A stretch of DNA of 64,000 nucleotides from Pseudomonas fluvialis (GCF_014207935.1 NZ_JACHLL010000001.1:1012009-1076008); one strand, 5' to 3'; counted from the stretch's first letter, positions 29,488 to 42,864 are shown. Made by a program: numbers and translations. The notes: generated by a model from the sequence alone, not told the origin.

Positions 29488-30207
29488 ATGAAGCGTCCCA
29501 GTGGCCGCGCCGCCGATCAGCTGCGCCCGATCCGTATCACCCGCAACTACACCAAACACGCCGAAGGCTCGGTGCTGGTGGAGTTTGGCGACACCAAGGT
29601 GATCTGCACCGTCAGCGCCGAGGCCGGCGTGCCGCGTTTCCTCAAGGGCCAGGGCCAGGGCTGGCTGACCGCCGAATACGGCATGCTGCCGCGTGCCACC
29701 GGGGATCGCACCCAGCGCGAAGCCAGCCGTGGCAAGCAGGGCGGTCGTACCCTGGAAATCCAGCGCCTGATCGGCCGCTCGCTGCGCGCCGCGCTGGACA
29801 TGACCAAGCTGGGCGAGAACACCCTGTACGTCGACTGTGACGTGATCCAGGCCGACGGCGGTACCCGCACCGCCTCGATCACTGGCGCCATGGTGGCCCT
29901 GGTCGATGCGCTGAAGGTGCTGAAGAAGCGTGGCGCGCTCAAGGGCGAGCCGCTCAAGCAGATGGTCGCTGCGGTTTCCGTGGGCATCTACGAAGGCGTG
30001 CCGGTGCTGGACCTGGACTACCCGGAAGACTCGGCCGCCGAGACCGATCTGAACGTGGTGATGACCAGTGCCGGTGGCTTCATCGAGGTGCAGGGCACCG
30101 CCGAGGGCGCGCCGTTCCAGCCGGAAGAGCTCAATGCCATGCTGTTGCTGGCACGTCAGGGTCTGGATGAGCTGTTCGAGCTGCAGCGCGCCGCGCTGGC
30201 TGATTGA
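29488..30207 (+). CDS. rph: Ribonuclease PH
   Basis: 239 residues, the normal size. It has the RNase PH fold with [31 protein letters not shown], the phosphate-binding [21 protein letters not shown] region and [19 protein letters not shown]. It trims tRNA 3' ends phosphorolytically. It is divergent from yicC and followed 13 nt later by a DUF4870 gene. Confidence 0.96.
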   Translation: MKRPSGRAADQLRPIRITRNYTKHAEGSVLVEFGDTKVICTVSAEAGVPRFLKGQGQGWLTAEYGMLPRATGDRTQREASRGKQGGRTLEIQRLIGRSLRAALDMTKLGENTLYVDCDVIQADGGTRTASITGAMVALVDALKVLKKRGALKGEPLKQMVAAVSVGIYEGVPVLDLDYPEDSAAETDLNVVMTSAGGFIEVQGTAEGAPFQPEELNAMLLLARQGLDELFELQRAALAD

Positions 30208-30220
30208 TCAGGAGAGCACC

Positions 30221-30580
30221 ATGAGTGAGCAGAACAATGTTCCCAGTCAGGAAGTCCGCCAGTGGGCAATGTTCTGCCACTTCGCCGCCTTTCTGGGGCT
30301 GGTTTTCCCCTTCGGCAACCTGCTGGGGCCGTTGATCGTCTGGCAGATCAAGAAGGAGCTGGATCCCTTCGTCGACGAGCAGGGCAAGGAAGCGCTGAAC
30401 TTTCAGATCAGCGTCAGCCTGGCGGCGATTCTGTGTGTCCTGCTGATGGTAGTGGTGATCGGCTTCCCGCTGCTGGCGCTGGTGTCCATCGGCGCTCTGG
30501 TGCTGACCATCATCGCCGGCATCAAGGCCAACGAAGGCCAGGCTTACCGCTATCCGTTCAGCTGGCGTCTGCTCAAGTAG
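30221..30580 (+). CDS. DUF4870 domain membrane protein
   Basis: 119 residues from the ATG at 30221 (GGAGAG 4 nt upstream). It begins MSEQNNVPSQEVRQWAMFCHFAAF and has three membrane segments, with the family motif GPLIVWQIKKELDPFVDEQGKEALNFQIS. The function of DUF4870 is unknown. Co-transcription with rph is likely, and the same neighbour is found in P. aeruginosa. Its stop codon directly abuts the stop of the convergent ion-channel gene, with no intergenic base. Confidence 0.85.
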   Translation: MSEQNNVPSQEVRQWAMFCHFAAFLGLVFPFGNLLGPLIVWQIKKELDPFVDEQGKEALNFQISVSLAAILCVLLMVVVIGFPLLALVSIGALVLTIIAGIKANEGQAYRYPFSWRLLK

Positions 30581-31639
30581 TCAGCTGAGCGCGGCCTGCA
30601 GCTCGCTGCGTCCCTGTGGCGGCAGCATCACGATCAACACCTGGCCCGGGCTCAGCATGAGCTCGTCGCCGGGGTTGAACTGAAAATCCTCGCCACTCTT
30701 CAGTGCCACGATCACGCAGCCGGGGCAGCGCGCGCGCAGCTCGCCGATGCTGCACAGCTGGTGCTGCTCTTCCAGACGCAACTCTTCCAGGCGGATCTTC
30801 TGTTCCGAGCGCAGCATTTCGTCGAGGAAGTTGACCACGTGCGGACGGATCATCGATGAAGCGATGCGCATGCCACCGGTGAAGTCCGGTGAAATCACCA
30901 CGTCGGCGCCGGCCTTCTTGACCTTGGCCACGTTACGAATTTCATGGCAGCGGGCGACGATGCGGATATCCGGGTTCAGCTGGCGGGCGGTGATAGTGAT
31001 CATCAGGTTACGGCTGTCGTCGCCGGTCACGGCGAACACGCCGGCGGCGTCGGCAATGTCGGCGGCCAGCAGCAGGTCGTCATCGCTGGCATCGCCATTG
31101 AGGTAAAGCAGCTCGGGGAAGTGTTCGAGCTGGGCCAGCAACTGGTGCTCGTCCATGTCGATGGCGACGAACTGGCGCTTGGTGTGCACCAGTTCGTGGG
31201 CGACGTTGCGTCCCACCCGGCCGAAGCCGCAGAGGATGTAGTGGCCCTTGAGTTTCTTGATTGCCTTTTCCATACGTCGCCTGCGCAGGGTGTAGTCCAG
31301 GTCGGCTTCGAGGAAGAAGGCCGCCAGGCTGGTGAAGAGGAAGGTCAGGGTGCCGAAGCCGGCAATGGCGATCAGACCGGCGAACAGTCGCTCGCCGATG
31401 CTCTTGAGTTCTACTGCTTCGCCATAGCCGACGGTGGTGATGGTGATCAGGGTCATGTAGAACGCATCCGACAGGCTGGCGGGTGCGTTATCCATGATGT
31501 AGAAGCCGATGGTTCCGAGCAGCTGCATGAGCAGCAGCAGGAGCCAGGCGACATAGATGCGCTTGCGGATGCGTGGCAACTGCGTCGCCCGCATGGGCGG
31601 ACGGGCGCGGCGCGGCGTGCGGCGCAAGGGGCTGCGCAT
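30581..31639 (-). CDS. Potassium channel with cytoplasmic RCK (TrkA-N) domain
   Basis: 352 residues. Two membrane helices (about 28-48 and 80-112) flank a pore loop with selectivity filter TTVGYG. A Rossmann TrkA-N domain follows (HYILCGFGRVGRNVAHEL), with acidic ligand residues in VAIDMDEHQ, then a TrkA-C-like end. It is a prokaryotic 2TM channel gated by a nucleotide or ion. An alternative start is Met16. It begins 6 nt after the crc stop codon, so it is probably transcribed with crc. Confidence 0.88.
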   Translation of the reverse strand: MRSPLRRTPRRARPPMRATQLPRIRKRIYVAWLLLLLMQLLGTIGFYIMDNAPASLSDAFYMTLITITTVGYGEAVELKSIGERLFAGLIAIAGFGTLTFLFTSLAAFFLEADLDYTLRRRRMEKAIKKLKGHYILCGFGRVGRNVAHELVHTKRQFVAIDMDEHQLLAQLEHFPELLYLNGDASDDDLLLAADIADAAGVFAVTGDDSRNLMITITARQLNPDIRIVARCHEIRNVAKVKKAGADVVISPDFTGGMRIASSMIRPHVVNFLDEMLRSEQKIRLEELRLEEQHQLCSIGELRARCPGCVIVALKSGEDFQFNPGDELMLSPGQVLIVMLPPQGRSELQAALS

Positions 31640-31645
31640 CGCGGC

Positions 31646-32425
31646 TTAGATGCTCAGGGTCCAGTCATAATCGACCAGCAGCGGCGCATGCTGGGAGAAA
31701 CGCGGCTGGCGCACCAGGCGGGCGCTGCGTACCGAGCGGCGCATGCCCGGAGTGAGGATCTGGTAGTCGAAGCGGTAGCCGAGGTTGAGCAGTTCGGCCT
31801 GCTCGCTGTCCGGCCACCAGCTGAACTGCTCGCCTTCGCGGCTGACTTCGCGCAGCGCGTCGACATAGCCCAGGTTGCCGAACACTTCATCCAGCCAGGC
31901 CCGTTCCGGGGCGAGGAAGCCCGGTGCCTGCTGGCAGTCGCGCCAGTTCTTCACGTCCAGCTTCTGCTGGGCAACGTACAGCGAGCCGCAGTAGATGTAC
32001 TCGCGACGCTTGCGGCGCTGCTTGTTCAGGTAGTGGGTAAAGTCGTCGATGAACTTGAACTTCTGGTTCAGGTCCTCGTCGCCCTTCATCCCGCTGGGCA
32101 GCAGCAGGCTGGCGATGCTGACCTTGTCGAAGTCGGCCTGCAGGTAGCGTCCGTAACGATCAGCGCTCTCGAAGCCAAGGCCGCTGATCACGGCTTTGGG
32201 TTGTTGGCGCGAATAGAGGGCTACGCCCCCCTGGCTGGGGACTTCGGCATCACAGCAGTAAAGGAAGTAGCCATCCAGCTGGAAGGCGGGGTCGTCCATC
32301 TCGAAAACGGAGGCGCGGGTATCCTGCAGGCAGATCACGTCGGCATTCTGGGCTTGCAGCCAGGCGAACAACCCGCGCTCGACTGCAGCCTGAATACCAT
32401 TCACGTTCACACTGATGATCCGCAT
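31646..32425 (-). CDS. crc: Catabolite repression control protein Crc
   Basis: 259 residues, the same length as P. aeruginosa Crc. It has the EEP fold of exonuclease III (MRIISVNVNGIQAAVERGL, DVICLQDTRA, SWWPDSEQAELLNLGYRFDYQI, ending QHAPLLVDYDWTL). Crc has lost nuclease activity and works with Hfq at CA-rich sites on target mRNAs to repress catabolic genes during growth on preferred carbon sources. Polyamine, alanine and glutarate genes in this window are plausible targets by analogy. It is divergent from pyrE, as in other Pseudomonas. Confidence 0.96.
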   Translation of the reverse strand: MRIISVNVNGIQAAVERGLFAWLQAQNADVICLQDTRASVFEMDDPAFQLDGYFLYCCDAEVPSQGGVALYSRQQPKAVISGLGFESADRYGRYLQADFDKVSIASLLLPSGMKGDEDLNQKFKFIDDFTHYLNKQRRKRREYIYCGSLYVAQQKLDVKNWRDCQQAPGFLAPERAWLDEVFGNLGYVDALREVSREGEQFSWWPDSEQAELLNLGYRFDYQILTPGMRRSVRSARLVRQPRFSQHAPLLVDYDWTLSI

Positions 32426-32507
32426 AAATGGCCCCCAAAAAAGCGTGCGTGTATGATACCCGAGCTCATTCCAATTAGCTAAATCCGTGCCTTTCAGGGC
32501 TTTTTAC

Positions 32508-33149
32508 ATGCAGGCTTATCAGCGCGATTTCATCCGTTTTGCCATCGAACGCGGCGTGCTGCGTTTCGGTGAATTCAAACTCAAGTCCGGGCGCACCAGT
32601 CCGTACTTCTTCAATGCCGGTCTGTTCAACAGCGGCCTGGCTCTGGCTCAGCTGGGCAGGTTCTATGCTTCGGCCATCGTCGACAGCGGCGTCGATTTCG
32701 ACGTGCTGTTCGGCCCGGCCTACAAGGGCATCCCACTGGCGGCGACCACCGCCGTAGCCCTGGCCGAGCAGCATCAGCGCGACTTGCCCTGGTGCTTCAA
32801 TCGTAAGGAGGCCAAGGACCATGGCGAGGGCGGCACCTTGGTCGGTGCGCCGCTGACCGGCCGCGTGCTGATCGTCGATGACGTGATCACCGCCGGCACT
32901 GCGATTCGTGAGGTCATGCAGATCATCCAGGCCCAGGGTGCCCAGGCGGCCGGGGTACTGATCGCCTTGAACCGCCAGGAGCGCGGCCAGGGCGAGCTGT
33001 CGGCGATCCAGGAGGTTGAACGCGACTTCGCCATGCCGGTGATCAGTATTGTGTCGCTTGAGCAGGTGCTGGAATATCTGGCCGGTGATGCTGAACTGAA
33101 ACAACACCTGCCGGCGGTGGAGGCCTACCGCGCGCAGTACGGTATCTGA
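32508..33149 (+). CDS. pyrE: Orotate phosphoribosyltransferase
   Basis: 213 residues from the ATG at 32508 ([18 protein letters not shown]). Family motifs include [17 protein letters not shown], the PRPP-binding [16 protein letters not shown] and a flexible loop with [13 protein letters not shown]. It makes orotidine 5'-phosphate from orotate and PRPP. It is divergent from crc over an 82-bp spacer. Confidence 0.96.
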   Translation: MQAYQRDFIRFAIERGVLRFGEFKLKSGRTSPYFFNAGLFNSGLALAQLGRFYASAIVDSGVDFDVLFGPAYKGIPLAATTAVALAEQHQRDLPWCFNRKEAKDHGEGGTLVGAPLTGRVLIVDDVITAGTAIREVMQIIQAQGAQAAGVLIALNRQERGQGELSAIQEVERDFAMPVISIVSLEQVLEYLAGDAELKQHLPAVEAYRAQYGI

Positions 33150-33167
33150 CCCAAGGACAGGTTTTAC

Positions 33168-33758
33168 ATGACCCGACTCTCCGCTCTGCCGTTGTTGCTG
33201 TTGTTGAGTGCTGTGCCTTCTCTGGCCGGCGCTGCCGAGCTGTATCGCTATGTCAACGACAGGGGTGTAACCGTGCTCGATCGACTCGGCGTGCCGCCGC
33301 AGTTCATCAGCAAGGGTTATGAGGTGCTCAACGAGCAGGGGCGGGTGGTCAAGGTGGTGCCGCCGGCGCCCAGTGAAGCCGAGCGTCAGCGGCTGGCGGA
33401 AGAAAAGGAGAAGGCGGACTCCGATGCCCAATTGCTGCGCCTGTACAGCACGCCGGACGACGTCGAGCGCGCGCGTGCGCGCAAGCTCGAGGAAATCGAC
33501 GGGCAGACCAGCGTGGCCAAGGCCAACCAGCAGTCGTTGCGTACCCAGCAGGCGGCCTTTCAGGCCCAGGCTGCCGATATCGAACGGGCGGGTCGCCAGG
33601 TGCCGGAGCACCTGCTGGTGCAGATCGACAACCTGCGGGCCGAACAGGCCAACCTGGACAAGGAAATCCAGCGCTATGCCGAGATGCGCAAGCAGATCGA
33701 TGCGTCCTTCCAGGCTGACAAGCAGCGCATGAAGTACCTGCTCGAACGCCAGCAGTAA
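33168..33758 (+). CDS. DUF4124 domain periplasmic protein
   Basis: 196 residues. A signal peptide is cleaved near SLAGAAEL (residue 24), and a short DUF4124 segment follows (ELYRYVNDRGVTVLD). The remaining 130 residues are charged and form a long coiled coil. The function is unknown. It is 18 nt after pyrE and conserved there in the genus. Confidence 0.85.
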   Translation: MTRLSALPLLLLLSAVPSLAGAAELYRYVNDRGVTVLDRLGVPPQFISKGYEVLNEQGRVVKVVPPAPSEAERQRLAEEKEKADSDAQLLRLYSTPDDVERARARKLEEIDGQTSVAKANQQSLRTQQAAFQAQAADIERAGRQVPEHLLVQIDNLRAEQANLDKEIQRYAEMRKQIDASFQADKQRMKYLLERQQ

Positions 33759-33785
33759 TGACCTGGCGCAGAATAGCCCTGCCCA

Positions 33786-33816
33786 CAAAAAAGCCCGCGA
33801 TTGCGGGCTTTTTTGT
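33786..33816. terminator. Bidirectional terminator between the DUF4124 gene and argB
   Basis: AAGCCCGC and GCGGGCTT form the stem around GATT, flanked by AAAAAA on one side and TTTTTT on the other, so it serves both convergent transcripts. Confidence 0.9.
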
Positions 33817-33827
33817 TCAGGTCGGAA

Positions 33828-37360
<3,533 letters not shown>

Positions 37361-37386
37361 GCCTCTCCTGGCTGAAGGGGTGCCGC

Positions 37387-37842
37387 TCAGTGACTGCCGG
37401 TATGGCCGAAACCGCCCGCGCCGCGTTCGCTGGCGTGGAACTCGTCGACCAGTTCGAAGTGCGCCTGCACCACCGGAACCAGTACCAGTTGGGCGATGCG
37501 CTCGCCGATCTCGATGGTGAAAGGGGTCTGTCCACGGTTCCAGCAGGACACCATCAGCTCACCCTGGTAGTCCGAGTCGATCAGTCCGACCAGATTGCCG
37601 AGGACGATGCCGTGCTTGTGACCGAGGCCCGAGCGCGGCAGGATCAGCGCGGCCAGCCCTGGGTCGGCGACATGGATGGCCAGGCCGGTTGGGATCAGGA
37701 TGGTCTGGCCCGGCTCCAGGGTGATTGCCTGCTGCAGCATGGCACGCAGATCAAGGCCGGCGGAGCCCGGTGTGGCGTAGGTCGGCAGGGGGAATTCAGT
37801 ACCCAGGCGGGCGTCGAGAATCTTGGCTTGCAGGCTGTGCAT
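37387..37842 (-). CDS. dut: dUTP diphosphatase
   Basis: 151 residues with all five trimeric dUTPase motifs: [44 protein letters not shown] and [12 protein letters not shown]. It hydrolyses dUTP to dUMP, keeping uracil out of DNA and feeding thymidylate synthesis. It starts 2 nt after the coaBC stop. Confidence 0.97.
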   Translation of the reverse strand: MHSLQAKILDARLGTEFPLPTYATPGSAGLDLRAMLQQAITLEPGQTILIPTGLAIHVADPGLAALILPRSGLGHKHGIVLGNLVGLIDSDYQGELMVSCWNRGQTPFTIEIGERIAQLVLVPVVQAHFELVDEFHASERGAGGFGHTGSH

Positions 37843-37844
37843 GG

Positions 37845-39053
37845 TCAGGCGCGCTTCACTCGGTCGGCAATAAAGGCAATCAGCTGGCGGGCAATCTTGC
37901 CCTTGCTGCTCTGGGCGAAACTGGTGGGTTGCAGCTCGCGGTCAATGATGGTGATGGCATTTTCCTCGCTGTTGAAACCGATGCTCGGGTTGGCCACGTC
38001 ATTGGCGACGATCAGGTCGAGGTTCTTGTCTTTGAGCTTGCGTGCGGCGTAGTCCAGCAGGTTCTGCGTTTCGGCGGCGAAACCGACGCTGAACGGGCGA
38101 TCAACGCGGCTGGCGAGCGTGGCGAGGATGTCCGGGTTACGCACCAGCTGCAGCAGCAGGCCATCGCCACTGGTCGGGTCTTTCTTCATCTTGTGTTCGG
38201 CCACTACTTCGGGGCGGTAGTCGGCCACGGCGGCGGCGGCGATCAGCACGTCGCAGGGCATTGCGGCCTCACAGGCGGCAAGCATGTCGCGGGCGCTGGT
38301 GACGTTGATGCGCTGCACGCGCTCCGGAGTGCGCAGGTGCACCGGCCCGCTGACCAGCGTCACCTGGGCGCCGGCTTCTGCCGCGGCCTCGGCCAGGGCG
38401 AAGCCCATCTTCCCCGAGCTGTGGTTGGTGATGTAGCGCACTGGGTCGATGTTTTCCTGGGTCGGGCCGGCGGTGATCAGCACGCGCAGGCCGGTCAGGC
38501 TCCTGAACTCGAAGCAGTCGGCGGCGCGCTGGGCCAGCTCTTCGGCTTCGAGCATGCGCCCTAAACCGACGTCGCCGCAGGCCTGGCTGCCGGCGGCAGG
38601 ACCGAACAGGCGGAAGCCGCGGCTGGCGAGCAGCTCGGCGTTGGCCTGGGTGGCTGGGTCGCGCCACATGGCCTGGTTCATGGCCGGAGCCAGTGCTACG
38701 GGAGCGTCTGTGGCCAGTACCAGAGCGGTGAGCAGGTCATCGGCCACGCCCTGTGCCAGGCGCGCCATCAGGTCGGCAGTCGCTGGCGCAATCAGCACCA
38801 GATCGGCCCACTTGGCCAGTTCGATATGGCCCATGGCCGCTTCGGCGGCGGGGTCGAGCAGATCGAGGTGCACGGGGTTGCCGGAGAGGGCCTGCAGGGT
38901 CAGCGGCGTGATGAACTCACGACCGCCGCGGGTCATCACCACATGGACTTCGGCACCCTGATCGCGCAAGCGCCGAACCAGTTCGGCACTCTTATAGGCT
39001 GCAATGCCGCCGCCGACGCCGAGCACAATGCGTTTACCAAACAGCCGCTGCAT
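37845..39053 (-). CDS. coaBC: Bifunctional phosphopantothenoylcysteine decarboxylase / phosphopantothenate-cysteine ligase
   Basis: 402 residues. The CoaC half has [19 protein letters not shown], the catalytic-His region [19 protein letters not shown] and the substrate clamp PAMNQAMW. The CoaB half has [19 protein letters not shown] with [12 protein letters not shown] and [12 protein letters not shown]. It makes 4'-phosphopantetheine for coenzyme A. It is divergent from radC and first in the coaBC-dut-algC-argB run. Confidence 0.96.
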   Translation of the reverse strand: MQRLFGKRIVLGVGGGIAAYKSAELVRRLRDQGAEVHVVMTRGGREFITPLTLQALSGNPVHLDLLDPAAEAAMGHIELAKWADLVLIAPATADLMARLAQGVADDLLTALVLATDAPVALAPAMNQAMWRDPATQANAELLASRGFRLFGPAAGSQACGDVGLGRMLEAEELAQRAADCFEFRSLTGLRVLITAGPTQENIDPVRYITNHSSGKMGFALAEAAAEAGAQVTLVSGPVHLRTPERVQRINVTSARDMLAACEAAMPCDVLIAAAAVADYRPEVVAEHKMKKDPTSGDGLLLQLVRNPDILATLASRVDRPFSVGFAAETQNLLDYAARKLKDKNLDLIVANDVANPSIGFNSEENAITIIDRELQPTSFAQSSKGKIARQLIAFIADRVKRA

Positions 39054-39204
39054 AGGCCTGCCTTATTTGAATAACGGAGCTTGCGCCGGGCACCGCTCGC
39101 CTCCCCAGGCCAAGTGCCGCGCAAAAGTTTGGCTACGATATCACAGAGGCCGCCCGGGAACAGCGGCGGCGGGGCTTGCAGCCCGACTCACCAGGGAGAG
39201 GTGC

Positions 39205-39879
39205 ATGAGTATTCGTGATTGGCCAGCGGCCGAGAGGCCGCGGGAAAAACTGCTGGAACAGGGCGCTTTGGCGCTGTCGGATGCCGAGTTGCTGGCGATC
39301 TTTCTGCGTACCGGGGTGGCCGGCCTGTCGGCGGTCGATCTGGCTCGGCAGTTGCTGAGTGATTTTGGTGGGCTGCGGCCCCTGCTGGAGGCCGATCTTC
39401 CCGGGTTCTCGGCGCGCCTCGGGCTGGGGCCGGCCAAGTATGCGCAACTGCAGGCGGTGCTGGAGATGGGGCGCCGCCATCTGGCTGAGACGCTGCGGCG
39501 CGAGTCGGCGCTGGAAAGCCCGCAGGCGGTGCGCGATTACCTCAAAGCGCGCCTGCGTCACGAGCCGCATGAGGTGTTCGGCTGCCTGTTCCTCGACAGC
39601 AAGCACCGGGTGCTGGCCTATGAGAGCCTGTTTCACGGCAGTATCGATGGTGCCTCGGTGTATCCGCGTCAGGTGGTCAAGCGCGCCTTGGCCCATAACG
39701 CCGCTGCGCTGATCCTCACCCACAACCATCCTTCCGGGGTGGCCGAACCCAGTCAGGCGGACCGGCTGCTGACCCAGCAGTTGAAGTCGGCGCTGGCCTT
39801 GGTCGAGGTACGTGTGCTCGATCATTTCATCGTCGGCGATGGCGAGCCGTTGTCGCTGGCAGAGCACGGCTGGCTGTGA
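39205..39879 (+). CDS. radC: RadC family JAB/MPN domain protein
   Basis: 224 residues from the ATG at 39205, with a Shine-Dalgarno (GGGAGAGG) just upstream. A helix-hairpin-helix-like N terminus ([33 protein letters not shown]) precedes a JAMM metalloprotease-like domain with [14 protein letters not shown]. Its historical role in recombination repair is not supported by later work; the activity is unknown. Confidence 0.93.
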   Translation: MSIRDWPAAERPREKLLEQGALALSDAELLAIFLRTGVAGLSAVDLARQLLSDFGGLRPLLEADLPGFSARLGLGPAKYAQLQAVLEMGRRHLAETLRRESALESPQAVRDYLKARLRHEPHEVFGCLFLDSKHRVLAYESLFHGSIDGASVYPRQVVKRALAHNAAALILTHNHPSGVAEPSQADRLLTQQLKSALALVEVRVLDHFIVGDGEPLSLAEHGWL

Positions 39880-39960
39880 CCCGACGAGTGGTTGGATGGG
39901 CTGTGCCTCGCTGTACAGGCGCTCGGGCGTTACGGGGCTGTGGGTAAGTGGCTGTCGTCC

Positions 39961-39989
39961 TTGCGACGCCTGGGGTGTTCTGGTATAAA
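39961..39989 (+). promoter_or_regulatory. Sigma70 promoter of rpmB-rpmG
   Basis: TTGCGA (39961-39966) and TATAAA (39984-39989) are separated by an ideal 17 bp. Transcription would begin near 39996, leaving a leader of about 140 nt before rpmB. Confidence 0.7.
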
Positions 39990-40093
39990 GCAGCGCTCTT
40001 TTCTGGGGGCCCGGTTCCTGCAGTGGCAGAGATGCCCGGTAAGACCCCGACAAGATCGGCGCGCTGCGCCAAACTTCGAGAAAGTTCAAGCGG

Positions 40094-40116
40094 CCAACCC
40101 ATGCCGGGTTGGGCAT
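40094..40116 (+). promoter_or_regulatory. Alternative hairpins in the rpmB leader
   Basis: CCAACCC (40094-40100) can pair with GGGTTGG (40106-40112), while ATGCC (40101-40105) can instead pair with GGCAT (40112-40116). The two structures exclude each other and lie about 20 nt before the rpmB start. They may tune translation of L28; this is inference. Confidence 0.35.
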
Positions 40117-40136
40117 GTGGTTTAGAGGGCTGAGGT

Positions 40137-40373
40137 ATGTCGAGAGTCTGTCAAGTGACCGGTAAGGGTCCGGCTGTGGGGAACAACATCTCCCACGCGA
40201 ACAACAAAACCCGTCGTCGTTTTCTGCCGAACCTGCAGTACCATCGTTTCTGGGTTGAATCCGAGAAGCGTTTCGTGCGTCTGCGCGTTTCTGCCAAGGG
40301 CATGCGTGTCATCGACAAGCGTGGTATTGATGTAGTGCTGTCCGAGCTGCGTGCTCGCGGCGAAAAGTTCTAA
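40137..40373 (+). CDS. rpmB: 50S ribosomal protein L28
   Basis: 78 residues, normal length, beginning [20 protein letters not shown] and ending in a basic segment. It binds 23S rRNA in the large subunit. It is followed 10 nt later by rpmG, the conserved pair. It has a single cysteine (position 5), so it is the zinc-independent form. Confidence 0.97.
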   Translation: MSRVCQVTGKGPAVGNNISHANNKTRRRFLPNLQYHRFWVESEKRFVRLRVSAKGMRVIDKRGIDVVLSELRARGEKF

Positions 40374-40383
40374 GGAGTCCATC

Positions 40384-40539
40384 ATGCGTGACCTGATCCG
40401 TCTGGTGTCCAGTGCCGGTACCGGCCATTTCTACACCACCGACAAGAACAAGCGCACCACCCCGGACAAGATCGAGATCAAGAAATACGATCCGGTCGTC
40501 CGCAAGCACGTGATCTACAAGGAAGCCAAGATCAAGTAA
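40384..40539 (+). CDS. rpmG: 50S ribosomal protein L33
   Basis: 51 residues, from the ATG at 40384 after AAGGAG. The sequence [19 protein letters not shown] to KEAKIK has no cysteine, so it is the zinc-free version of L33. It pairs with rpmB in one transcript, ended by the terminator immediately downstream. Confidence 0.96.
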   Translation: MRDLIRLVSSAGTGHFYTTDKNKRTTPDKIEIKKYDPVVRKHVIYKEAKIK

Positions 40540-40560
40540 TTGATCCGGCCCTTGTGAAAG

Positions 40561-40583
40561 AACCCGCTTCGGCGGGTTTTTTC
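40561..40583 (+). terminator. Terminator of rpmB-rpmG
   Basis: AACCCGC and GCGGGTT around TTCG, followed by TTTTTC. Confidence 0.92.
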
Positions 40584-40592
40584 TTGCCCATG

Positions 40593-40623
40593 AAAAAGGC
40601 CCGCTGCTGAGCGGGCCTTTTTG
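40593..40623. terminator. Terminator of the cupin gene (bidirectional)
   Basis: AAAAAGGCCCGC and GCGGGCCTTTTT form a stem around TGCTGA with A-run and T-run on either side, so it can end the leftward cupin transcript and also act rightward. Confidence 0.88.
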
Positions 40624-40635
40624 CGTGATGACGGC

Positions 40636-40995
40636 TTACTTCTGCTCGAACATCACGTAGACCTTGCGGCAGGTTTCCAGCACTTCCCAGGTGCCGACCA
40701 GGCCGGCCGGGATGACGAAGCGGTCGCCGGCGCGCACGGTCTTGGCGTTGCCCTGCTCGTCACGGATCACCGACACGCCCTGGAGGATCTCGCAGTACTC
40801 GTGCTCGGTGTAGCGGATGGTCCATTGGCCGGGCTCGCCTTCCCAGACACCGGCATGGAACTGGCTGCAGGGGCTGCTGTAGTGGTTGGTCACGCTTTGC
40901 GCCGGGTCGCCCTTGAGGACTTTCTCCGGGGCCGGGCGGTAGTGCTCCGGGGTGGCGCTGCTGTTGGCGAAATCGATGATGCTGTCGATGCTCAT
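40636..40995 (-). CDS. Cupin domain protein
   Basis: 119 residues from the ATG at 40995 (MSIDSIIDFANSSATPEHYR). A single small cupin barrel with GVWEGEPGQWTIRYTEHEYCEILQG and DRFVIPAGLVGTWEV. The two His/Glu of the first cupin motif are only partly present (TEHEYCEIL), so metal binding is uncertain. Homologues near the pau/kau genes of pseudomonads suggest a link with amine catabolism, not proven. It is divergent from kauB. Confidence 0.8.
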   Translation of the reverse strand: MSIDSIIDFANSSATPEHYRPAPEKVLKGDPAQSVTNHYSSPCSQFHAGVWEGEPGQWTIRYTEHEYCEILQGVSVIRDEQGNAKTVRAGDRFVIPAGLVGTWEVLETCRKVYVMFEQK

Positions 40996-41281
40996 GGGGC
41001 TTCCCGTCGGTTGGGTGCGGCGCGGTGCGCGCAACTATGGATTGTTCTGTGCGGGTGCCCGGCGTTCTTGCCTGCGGGGGCGTGCGAACGACAGGGCGTT
41101 GGGCAGTCTATGTTTAATAAAACGAACGTGACAACCGCTCAATCCTTATTCTGTAAAAAATATTGAAATGCCTCCTGCCTCTGGTTTAGGGTGGCAGCCA
41201 GCATTGGCCCGACATGGGCTTGCAGAATATTTGACAGGCACGCCACGCGCGGCCACCACAGCAAAATAAGAGGAAACCTCC

Positions 41282-42775
41282 ATGAGCACCCTGACCCGCG
41301 CTGACTGGGAAGCCCGCGCCAAGGCCCTGAAGATCGAAGGCCGGGCCCTGATCCATGGCGAGCATTGCGATGCCGTCAGCGGCGAGACCTTCGACTGCAT
41401 CAGCCCGGTCGATGGGCGTTTCCTGACAACGGTGGCCAGCTGTGATGCGGCCGATGCCGAGCTCGCCGTGCGTGATGCCCGCGCCACCTTCGAATCCGGT
41501 GTGTGGTCGCGCATGACCCCGGTCGAACGCAAGAAAATCATGATTCGCTTTGCCGACCTGATGGATGCGCATGCCGAGGAGCTCGCCCTGCTGGAAACCC
41601 TCGACATGGGCAAGCCGATCAGCGATGCCCTGGGCGTCGACGTGCCGGGCGCTTCGCGGGCCATCCGCTGGAGCGGTGAGGCGATCGACAAGATCTACGA
41701 CGAAGTGGCCGCTACCCCGCACAACGAGCTGGGCCTGGTCACCCGCGAGCCGGTCGGTGTGGTTGCCGCCATCGTGCCGTGGAACTTCCCGATGATCATG
41801 ACCTGCTGGAAGCTCGGCCCGGCGCTGGCGACCGGTAACTCGGTGATCGTCAAACCCTCCGAGAAGTCGCCGCTGACCGCCATCCGCATGGCCCAGCTTG
41901 CGCTGGAAGCCGGCATCCCGGCCGGCGTGCTGAACATCCTGCCGGGCTTTGGTCACACCGTGGGCAAGGCCCTGGCCCTGCACATGGATGTCGACACCCT
42001 GGTGTTTACCGGTTCGACCAAGATCGCCAAGCAGCTGATGATCTATGCCGGCGAATCCAACATGAAACGCGTCTGGCTGGAAGCCGGTGGCAAGAGCGCC
42101 AACATCGTCTTCGCCGATGCGCCGAACCTGCAGGACGCCGCCGAAGCCGCGGCAGCGGCCATCTGCTTCAACCAGGGCGAGATGTGCACCGCCGGTTCGC
42201 GTCTGCTGGTCGAGCGTTCGATCAAGGACCAGTTCATGCCGATGGTGCTGGAAGCCATGAAGGGCTGGAAAGCCGGTTACGCTCTGGAACCGGCCACCAA
42301 GGTTGGCGCCCTGGTCGATGGCGGCCACCTCAACACCGTGCTGTCCTATATCGAAGCCGGCCATGCCGATAAGGCCAAGCTGCTCTGCGGCGGCAAGCGC
42401 GTTCTGGAAGAAACCGGCGGCGTGTATGTCGAGCCGACCATCTTCGACGACGCGCATAACGACATGCGCATCGCCAAGGAAGAAATCTTCGGCCCGGTGC
42501 TGACCGTGATTCCGTTCGACACCACTGAAGAAGCTATCGCGATCGCCAACGACAGCATCTACGGCCTTGCGGCGGCGATCTGGACCAGCAACCTGTCCAA
42601 GGCGCACCTGGCGGCCAAGGCTCTGCGTGTGGGCAGCATGTGGGTGAACCAGTACGACGGCGGCGACATGACCGCGCCGTTCGGTGGTTTCAAGCAGTCC
42701 GGTAACGGCCGCGACAAGTCGCTGCATGCCTTCGACAAGTACACCGAGCTCAAGGCCACCTGGATCAAGCTATAA
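41282..42775 (+). CDS. kauB: Aldehyde dehydrogenase of polyamine and guanidinobutyrate catabolism (KauB/PuuC type)
   Basis: 497 residues of the NAD(P)-dependent aldehyde dehydrogenase superfamily. The catalytic Cys is in FNQGEMCTAGSRLLVE, the general-base Glu in WLEAGGKSANIV and the Rossmann region in VFTGSTKIAK. In P. aeruginosa KauB oxidises 4-guanidinobutyraldehyde and the aldehydes from gamma-glutamyl-polyamine oxidation. The neighbouring pauB-type oxidase, MFS gene and pauR support this assignment. A Shine-Dalgarno (GAGGAA) precedes the ATG. Confidence 0.9.
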   Translation: MSTLTRADWEARAKALKIEGRALIHGEHCDAVSGETFDCISPVDGRFLTTVASCDAADAELAVRDARATFESGVWSRMTPVERKKIMIRFADLMDAHAEELALLETLDMGKPISDALGVDVPGASRAIRWSGEAIDKIYDEVAATPHNELGLVTREPVGVVAAIVPWNFPMIMTCWKLGPALATGNSVIVKPSEKSPLTAIRMAQLALEAGIPAGVLNILPGFGHTVGKALALHMDVDTLVFTGSTKIAKQLMIYAGESNMKRVWLEAGGKSANIVFADAPNLQDAAEAAAAAICFNQGEMCTAGSRLLVERSIKDQFMPMVLEAMKGWKAGYALEPATKVGALVDGGHLNTVLSYIEAGHADKAKLLCGGKRVLEETGGVYVEPTIFDDAHNDMRIAKEEIFGPVLTVIPFDTTEEAIAIANDSIYGLAAAIWTSNLSKAHLAAKALRVGSMWVNQYDGGDMTAPFGGFKQSGNGRDKSLHAFDKYTELKATWIKL

Positions 42776-42823
42776 CCTGTCGGGGCGACCTCCGGGTCGT
42801 CGGCCATGCTGCGTTGCGTCCTC

Positions 42824-42864
42824 GCTTTAATGCTCACGTACCGCAGTACGCTGCGCTTAAAAGC
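42824..42864. repeat. Imperfect palindrome downstream of kauB
   Basis: A core CGTAC-CGCA-GTACG (42837-42850) is embedded in a wider inverted repeat of GCTTTAA (42824-42830) and TTAAAAGC (42857-42864). Flanks continue with GCGT and GCGC blocks. It resembles a small intergenic repetitive element of pseudomonads. Confidence 0.55.
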
